NCBI GenBank assembly: GCA_051162045.1 | Contig: JBISDI010000010.1 | DNA from: Anaerozeibacter quisquiliarum | Lineage (GTDB): Bacteria; Bacillota; Clostridia; Christensenellales; Aristaeellaceae | DNA: 64,000 nt | Direction: 5' to 3' (one strand) | Program-made: the position numbers and the translations under genes | Part shown: positions 59,675-64,000 of the stretch, in pieces | Layout: each line of letters begins with the position of its first letter | How positions within the stretch are numbered: the stretch's first letter is position 1 | Notes under the pieces: generated by a model | Databases searched by the model: none | What the model was told of the DNA's origin: nothing | What the model saw: only the letters and a program-made list of their open reading frames with translations

Positions 59675-61033
59675 TCAGTCATGTTTGATAGCCTCCAGCG
59701 CGGGGACGGCCACGGCCTTTTTCGCGGGATAGTAGCCGCTGCCCAAGCCGATGAGGATGGAGAAGACCAGGGCGAAGCCAATCAGCCAGGTGGGAATCAC
59801 CGACAGGCGGCTGCCCGGCGTGGTAAGGATGACCATGGCCGCTTCCAGACTGTCTGGAGGCGTCGCCGTCCCCACCAGGTTCATAATCACGGAAATGACG
59901 TAGCTCAGCACGATGCCGATGATCCCGCCCATCAGGCCGATGACGCCCGCTTCCAGCAGAAAGAGTCGCTTGATATCGTGGACGAAACAGCCCAAAGCCT
60001 TCATTACGCCGATTTCCCGGGTGCGCTCGGTAATGGACATGATCATGGTGTTCATGATGCCCAGCGCCGCTACCAGCAGGGAAATGGCGCCCATGCCGCC
60101 CAGCATCATCTGCTTTTGCTGAGCGTCTTTTTCCATGGGTTTGCGGATGGACTCCATGGAACTGGTGTTAAAGCCCATTCCCTTGATCTCCGACTCTACC
60201 CTCGCCACATCCGAGATATTTTCCGCCTTGACCAGAGCGCTGGGATAGGTGGGATTGCGGCTGTTTTTTTTCCCGGCGGCGCGGTTGGCCTCCTCGATCA
60301 GCTTTTGCAGGTCGTCCAGGCAGATAATCAGCCCGTCCTCCGTCTCCTGCCCCTTTCCGTAGTCCCCTTTCATGCGACCGGAAACGGTCAGCCGGCGGGA
60401 GACGGCCTTGTCGTCCTCGCCCGCGGTGATTACCAGCTCCAGCGGCGCCTTGAACAGATCGAAATACGGATCCGGCGGATCGCCGTATTCGCCGGTTTCT
60501 TTGTTGTAGGATTCGAACAGGTCGATGGTGTTGTGGCCCTCGGGCCGTTTGCTGTCCTCGAATCCATAGACGAAATTCTGTCCGGCCAGCACGCCCCCCT
60601 CCTTTCCCGGATAATTCCCGTCCAGCAGACTGTACCCCAGCTTGGCCAAGGCGCTTTCGTCCATGCCGATGACGGTGGCCCAGCCGGCAACGTAGCGTCT
60701 TCCGTAGCCGGCGTACAGCTTTATGTTCAAACCGTCTACGGTCATCCGGGGCGTGGCGAGTACCACGCCCCGGATGCCTTCAAATCCTTTTACCGCGTCC
60801 CGGTTCAGCTTGGCCGCGGTTTTGGCGCGTCCCGCGGGCATGACGGTAATAATGGTCAAGTCCCCCATCTCGCTGAGCATCTTTTCCTGGCTCTCTTTCA
60901 TGCCCACGCCGATGGAGATCATAATGATGATGGCGCAGGCGCCAACCACTACGCCCAGCACCGTCAGGAACGTCCGGGACTTTCTGCGCATCAGGTTCTG
61001 CATGCACATCCGGAACAGATCTCTTGCGTTCAC
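59675..61033 (-). CDS. ABC transporter permease, MacB/FtsX type
   Basis: 452 residues from a GTG overlapping the stop of the upstream gene (GTGA). One N-terminal TM (LTVLGVVVGACAIIIMISIGVG), a large extracytoplasmic MacB_PCD-type domain, then three C-terminal TMs with TEREIGVMKALG-type SITERTREIGVMKALGC and LLEAGVIGLMGGIIGIVLSY. This is the MacB/LolCE/FtsX fold used for mechanotransmission rather than solute import. The matching ATPase is not in view and probably lies upstream of the window end. The downstream two-component pair probably controls or senses the system. Confidence 0.9.
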   Translation of the reverse strand: MNARDLFRMCMQNLMRRKSRTFLTVLGVVVGACAIIIMISIGVGMKESQEKMLSEMGDLTIITVMPAGRAKTAAKLNRDAVKGFEGIRGVVLATPRMTVDGLNIKLYAGYGRRYVAGWATVIGMDESALAKLGYSLLDGNYPGKEGGVLAGQNFVYGFEDSKRPEGHNTIDLFESYNKETGEYGDPPDPYFDLFKAPLELVITAGEDDKAVSRRLTVSGRMKGDYGKGQETEDGLIICLDDLQKLIEEANRAAGKKNSRNPTYPSALVKAENISDVARVESEIKGMGFNTSSMESIRKPMEKDAQQKQMMLGGMGAISLLVAALGIMNTMIMSITERTREIGVMKALGCFVHDIKRLFLLEAGVIGLMGGIIGIVLSYVISVIMNLVGTATPPDSLEAAMVILTTPGSRLSVIPTWLIGFALVFSILIGLGSGYYPAKKAVAVPALEAIKHD

Positions 61034-64000
61034 TTGCCCTCTCCGCTCCCGTCGTCGTCCTCGCCCTCAAAACTGAATTTTTTCAGCGCGGCAGCCCGTA
61101 TTTTTTTCTTGTGCCGCCTGACCATGATCAGCGCCAGCAGCAGGAGCGTCACGCATCCGCCCAGGACGTACAGATGCCAGATTTCCAGGCCGAAGGGGAG
61201 CGCGCCGTGTTCGCCGCCGTATTCGCCGTCATATTCGCCATCGCCATCATATTCGGCCGCACCCGAAAGGTCATCCGTGCCATCCATGCCTTCCATGGGA
61301 TCGCTGACATGAAGGCTGACGGGAATTTCGTGCTGCACCACGGCCTGGTTGGCGTCCTCGTAGCTGATCTTCACCGTCGCGTCCTGCTGTCCGGCGGTGT
61401 CGGGCGTCAGGATAAAATCAATGGTGCCGCTCTTGCCGGGTTCCAGGTTGCCAAGGGTGACGGATTTGCTCAGCGCCGGTATGTTGCCCGTAATCTCCGC
61501 TTCCAGGTTACTAACCTCGCTCTTGCCCTTGTTCACATAGGGGATAGAGACCACGGTTTCCTCACCCATCTCCACGCTTTCGGGAAGGGTGGGGTCGGTC
61601 AGATTAAAACGGTCCGGTTGATAGACGGGCACGGAAAGTTTCTCGGTGATGTTGGTGGAGGAGCGCTTTTTGTTGTCCACGTATTCATATTTAAAGGACA
61701 CGTCCATCTTGCCGGAGCCGGATTTGGCCACGGGAAGCGCCTGCATCTTGATGGTCTCCGACTGGGTCTGCCCGGGACCCAGGCTGGAATAATAGAAAGT
61801 GTTGGAGGCGTCGGTAATGGTGAAACTTTCGCCGGTTTCCAGGGTCATGACGATGTTTTCCACAGTCTTGGCAGGGCTGGTGTTTTGGAACGTCAACGCC
61901 AGGGAAAACTTGCTGCCGGCCGCCACCTGATCCGCGCCCGCCGAATATCCGGTGACGATGATGTTGGGCGTGGGGGAGTCGATGGTTTCCTTCGCGCTGC
62001 TGCCGCCGGACTTTTGCTTAGTGATTACGGCGGGGATGAGCACGCGTTCGCTGGCGGTCTCGTGCTCCATGGCCCGACCCTTGAGGTAGTCGTACTTCAG
62101 TTCCAGCCCCAGGCTCTGCACTTGGGCGGAAATCTGCTTGAGCGCTTTCAAATCCACGGTGATTTCCAGCTGAGCGCCCGGCTCCACACGGCCGATCTGG
62201 ACGGTACTGGAATCCTCTTTGAGCATAATGCCATCGGAGGTAGTCAGGGTGATCATGCCGGATTCCACGGCGCGCTTGCCTACGTTTTTGACGTAGACGG
62301 TGGCGGAGAAGCTTTGCCCCGCCTTTATGGGCTTTATGAAGGGGGCGCGGGAAATGATTACGGCGGGCAGATTCGCGTCCTTGATATCCGCCGTCACGGG
62401 GATGAGCACCGTTTCGGTGGAGGACGCGTTTTGCAGCCCGGAACTGGCGCTATAATCGAATTTCACTTCCGCGGTAAACCCCTGGGAGGGGGACTGAATT
62501 TCCTCCAGCGCCTTCATGCGCACTGTTGCCTGGGTGCTTTGCCCGGCGGGAATGCGGGGAAGCTCCAGGGACGCGGTGCTCTCCAGCAGCATCAGAGAAT
62601 CGGTGGGCGTAATGATAAGCACCGGCGTCTCCATCGCGGTGCGGCCCAGGTTTTTGACGGTCAGCGAAACGGAGAAGGTTTGCCCCGCGCGCACGGTTTC
62701 CATTGGCCCGCGAAATATCTTGACTGAGGGCGCGGGAATGGAAGGAGTCTCGACGGGTACCTCGGGCTTGGACGGAGTGATCACGGTGGGAATCAGCACA
62801 GTCTCCGAGGCACCGCCCTGAAGCGCGGTTTCTTCCCCGTCGTACTCAAATTTGGCTTCAACGCCCAGGGGCTGCATGGGGGAGGAGACCTCGCCGTTGA
62901 CCAGCAGTTTCACCGCGCGGGACGCCGATTCCCCCGGCTTGATTTCGTCGGCGATTTGCAGCGTGGCGGTAGATTCGCCCAACACCAAAGCGCCGGAAGG
63001 AGAGAACACCGCCGACACACGGCGGACGGGAAGGCTGCCGTTATTCTTGAACGTCAGGGTCACGGCGGCGGACTGGCCGCTGGACAGGGCGGTCATGGTT
63101 TCCCGGGAAATTTGCAGCGCGGGCTGGACGAGGACGGGCGCGTTGCCCGAATCGGCGGCGGCGCGGACCTGGGGCTCCGCGTCCGTGCCGTCGCCCTTTT
63201 CGCGGGCGGGAGCCGCCTTGGCATCGCACTGGCGCACGTCCACCCGAATGATTTCCCCCGGCAGGCCCAGGCCATCGTAACTCACTTTAAAGCGCAGACT
63301 GGAATCGCCGCCCAGGTACGTAAGGCCGGGGAAGGTGATGCGGGCCTTGAGCGGCTTGCTGTCTTTTGACAGAATCTCAACCCGGGGTCCGGCATCGCCG
63401 GCCTGAAAGTCGTCCTCCAGTTTTTCTACCGTCAGGCCGTTTTCGCCCAGGTCCTTCCTGGTCAGGCCGTTGTTTCGGAAGGTGATTGAAAGATCCGCCG
63501 TCTGAGCGGGAATCAGGCTTTTGCGAACCTTTCCGTCGATCAAAACACGGCATTTGTCCACCTGGGGACGGCTGACGGGCGTCGTCTCCCCGGTTTCCGC
63601 CTCGCCGGTCTCCGCTTCGCCAGCGTTCTCCGTGGTGTCCTTGACGAGCTCCTGGATTTTGATTTTGACGGTGCGGGATTTCAGGGAGAGGCCCAGATAG
63701 CTGATCCGGAAGCGCAGGTTTTTGCCGTCTCCCTGGCGCAGCAGATGTGGGAAGAGCACCCTGATCTGGAGGGGCGCGTCGCCGGATGTGAGCAACTCCA
63801 CCTTGGGAACCCCGTCCCAGGCGGCATTGACGGAGGTATCCACGCCGTAGATGAAGGCGTCGTCCAGCTTTTCAACGCGGATATTGTCGGCCGTGCCGAT
63901 TTCATTGGCGGTAAGGGCGCGGCACGCCAGCAGCACCTCGATATCCGCGTATTCGCCCTTTTTCAGTTCTGTCACGGAATATCCGTCCGCGTCCAGCAGG
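61030..64000 (-). CDS. Large anchored protein with CARDB-like beta-sandwich repeats, 5' end outside window
   Basis: The frame is open to base 64000, so at least 989 residues; the start is outside. Counting from the in-frame GTG at 63973-63975: two repeats of one type (about 1-110 and 135-250, each ending RFRISYLGL or RFKVSYDGL), four repeats of a CARDB/NEW3-like type (about 290-400, 405-520, 530-640, 655-780; each with G.(S/T)F...L..KN.G and a closing LIP(V/T)), a further similar domain, then a C-terminal TM (WHLYVLGGCVTLLLLALIMVRR) and a basic-acidic tail. It is an extracytoplasmic membrane-anchored protein, the partner of the FtsX-type permease. Function unknown. Confidence 0.85.
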   Translation of the reverse strand, partial: LLDADGYSVTELKKGEYADIEVLLACRALTANEIGTADNIRVEKLDDAFIYGVDTSVNAAWDGVPKVELLTSGDAPLQIRVLFPHLLRQGDGKNLRFRISYLGLSLKSRTVKIKIQELVKDTTENAGEAETGEAETGETTPVSRPQVDKCRVLIDGKVRKSLIPAQTADLSITFRNNGLTRKDLGENGLTVEKLEDDFQAGDAGPRVEILSKDSKPLKARITFPGLTYLGGDSSLRFKVSYDGLGLPGEIIRVDVRQCDAKAAPAREKGDGTDAEPQVRAAADSGNAPVLVQPALQISRETMTALSSGQSAAVTLTFKNNGSLPVRRVSAVFSPSGALVLGESTATLQIADEIKPGESASRAVKLLVNGEVSSPMQPLGVEAKFEYDGEETALQGGASETVLIPTVITPSKPEVPVETPSIPAPSVKIFRGPMETVRAGQTFSVSLTVKNLGRTAMETPVLIITPTDSLMLLESTASLELPRIPAGQSTQATVRMKALEEIQSPSQGFTAEVKFDYSASSGLQNASSTETVLIPVTADIKDANLPAVIISRAPFIKPIKAGQSFSATVYVKNVGKRAVESGMITLTTSDGIMLKEDSSTVQIGRVEPGAQLEITVDLKALKQISAQVQSLGLELKYDYLKGRAMEHETASERVLIPAVITKQKSGGSSAKETIDSPTPNIIVTGYSAGADQVAAGSKFSLALTFQNTSPAKTVENIVMTLETGESFTITDASNTFYYSSLGPGQTQSETIKMQALPVAKSGSGKMDVSFKYEYVDNKKRSSTNITEKLSVPVYQPDRFNLTDPTLPESVEMGEETVVSIPYVNKGKSEVSNLEAEITGNIPALSKSVTLGNLEPGKSGTIDFILTPDTAGQQDATVKISYEDANQAVVQHEIPVSLHVSDPMEGMDGTDDLSGAAEYDGDGEYDGEYGGEHGALPFGLEIWHLYVLGGCVTLLLLALIMVRRHKKKIRAAALKKFSFEGEDDDGSGEGK

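Noticed and set aside
1..64000. tRNA and rRNA genes
   Set aside because: No cloverleaf with a GGTTCGAATC-type arm or rRNA core sequence was seen on either strand by eye; a tRNAscan-SE run would be decisive.

Overview
The window is GC-rich (about two-thirds G+C by eye) bacterial chromosome with dense coding and strong Shine-Dalgarno sites. Gene content points to a Clostridia-type Firmicute: HPr kinase with a ROK glucokinase, a recJ-rel-dtd-MBL-hemZ block, CoaX with an ECF S component, a preQ1-I riboswitch before QueT, a YlmC/YmxH-type PRC-barrel protein and a YlbJ-like membrane protein. High GC plus sugar- and peptide-binding proteins without a lipobox suggest a high-GC lineage such as Christensenellales; that assignment is inference and no rRNA is present to test it. 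I see no tRNA, rRNA, CRISPR array, intact transposon or prophage.

Layout. 1-6.4 kb: end of an unrecognised gene, an MFS transporter, then an operon Cof phosphatase-hprK-glucokinase and an exported peptidoglycan-binding protein. 6.5-13.2 kb (minus): a sugar or polyol island with SDR dehydrogenase, ROK regulator, binding protein, two permeases and a zinc alcohol dehydrogenase, lacking its own ATPase. 13.4-18.9 kb: chemoreceptor, TetR regulator, a 56-aa conserved-looking small protein, a one-TM protein and a YlbJ-like protein. 18.9-32.2 kb (plus): recJ, rel, dtd, an MBL hydrolase, hemZ, two cyclophilins, dnaX, asnS, riboswitch-controlled queT and an exported wall-binding protein. 32.2-38.5 kb (minus): recF, typA, prfC, a hemerythrin-CheX fusion and a barnase-barstar pair. 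38.6-48.3 kb (plus): dnaE, two unknown membrane proteins, a HAD phosphatase, an ECF S component with coaX, and an exported C39-like peptidase. 48.5-56.4 kb: polysaccharide deacetylase (minus), YlmC-like protein, a five-gene peptide ABC transporter behind a structured leader, and a TraX protein. 56.5-64 kb (minus): DUF998 protein, small remnant, then an envelope module of repeat-rich anchored protein, FtsX/MacB-type permease, response regulator and histidine kinase.

The most interesting non-coding signals are (i) a family of long imperfect palindromes in at least five intergenic sites, (ii) the peptide-transporter leader with mutually exclusive helices and two identical operator-like palindromes, one covering the -35 box, (iii) face-to-face, fully overlapping promoters of the barnase operon and dnaE around a TATCA-N4-TGATA dyad, and (iv) the preQ1-I riboswitch. 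Unless stated otherwise, start codons were chosen by Shine-Dalgarno position; several differ from the longest open frame.
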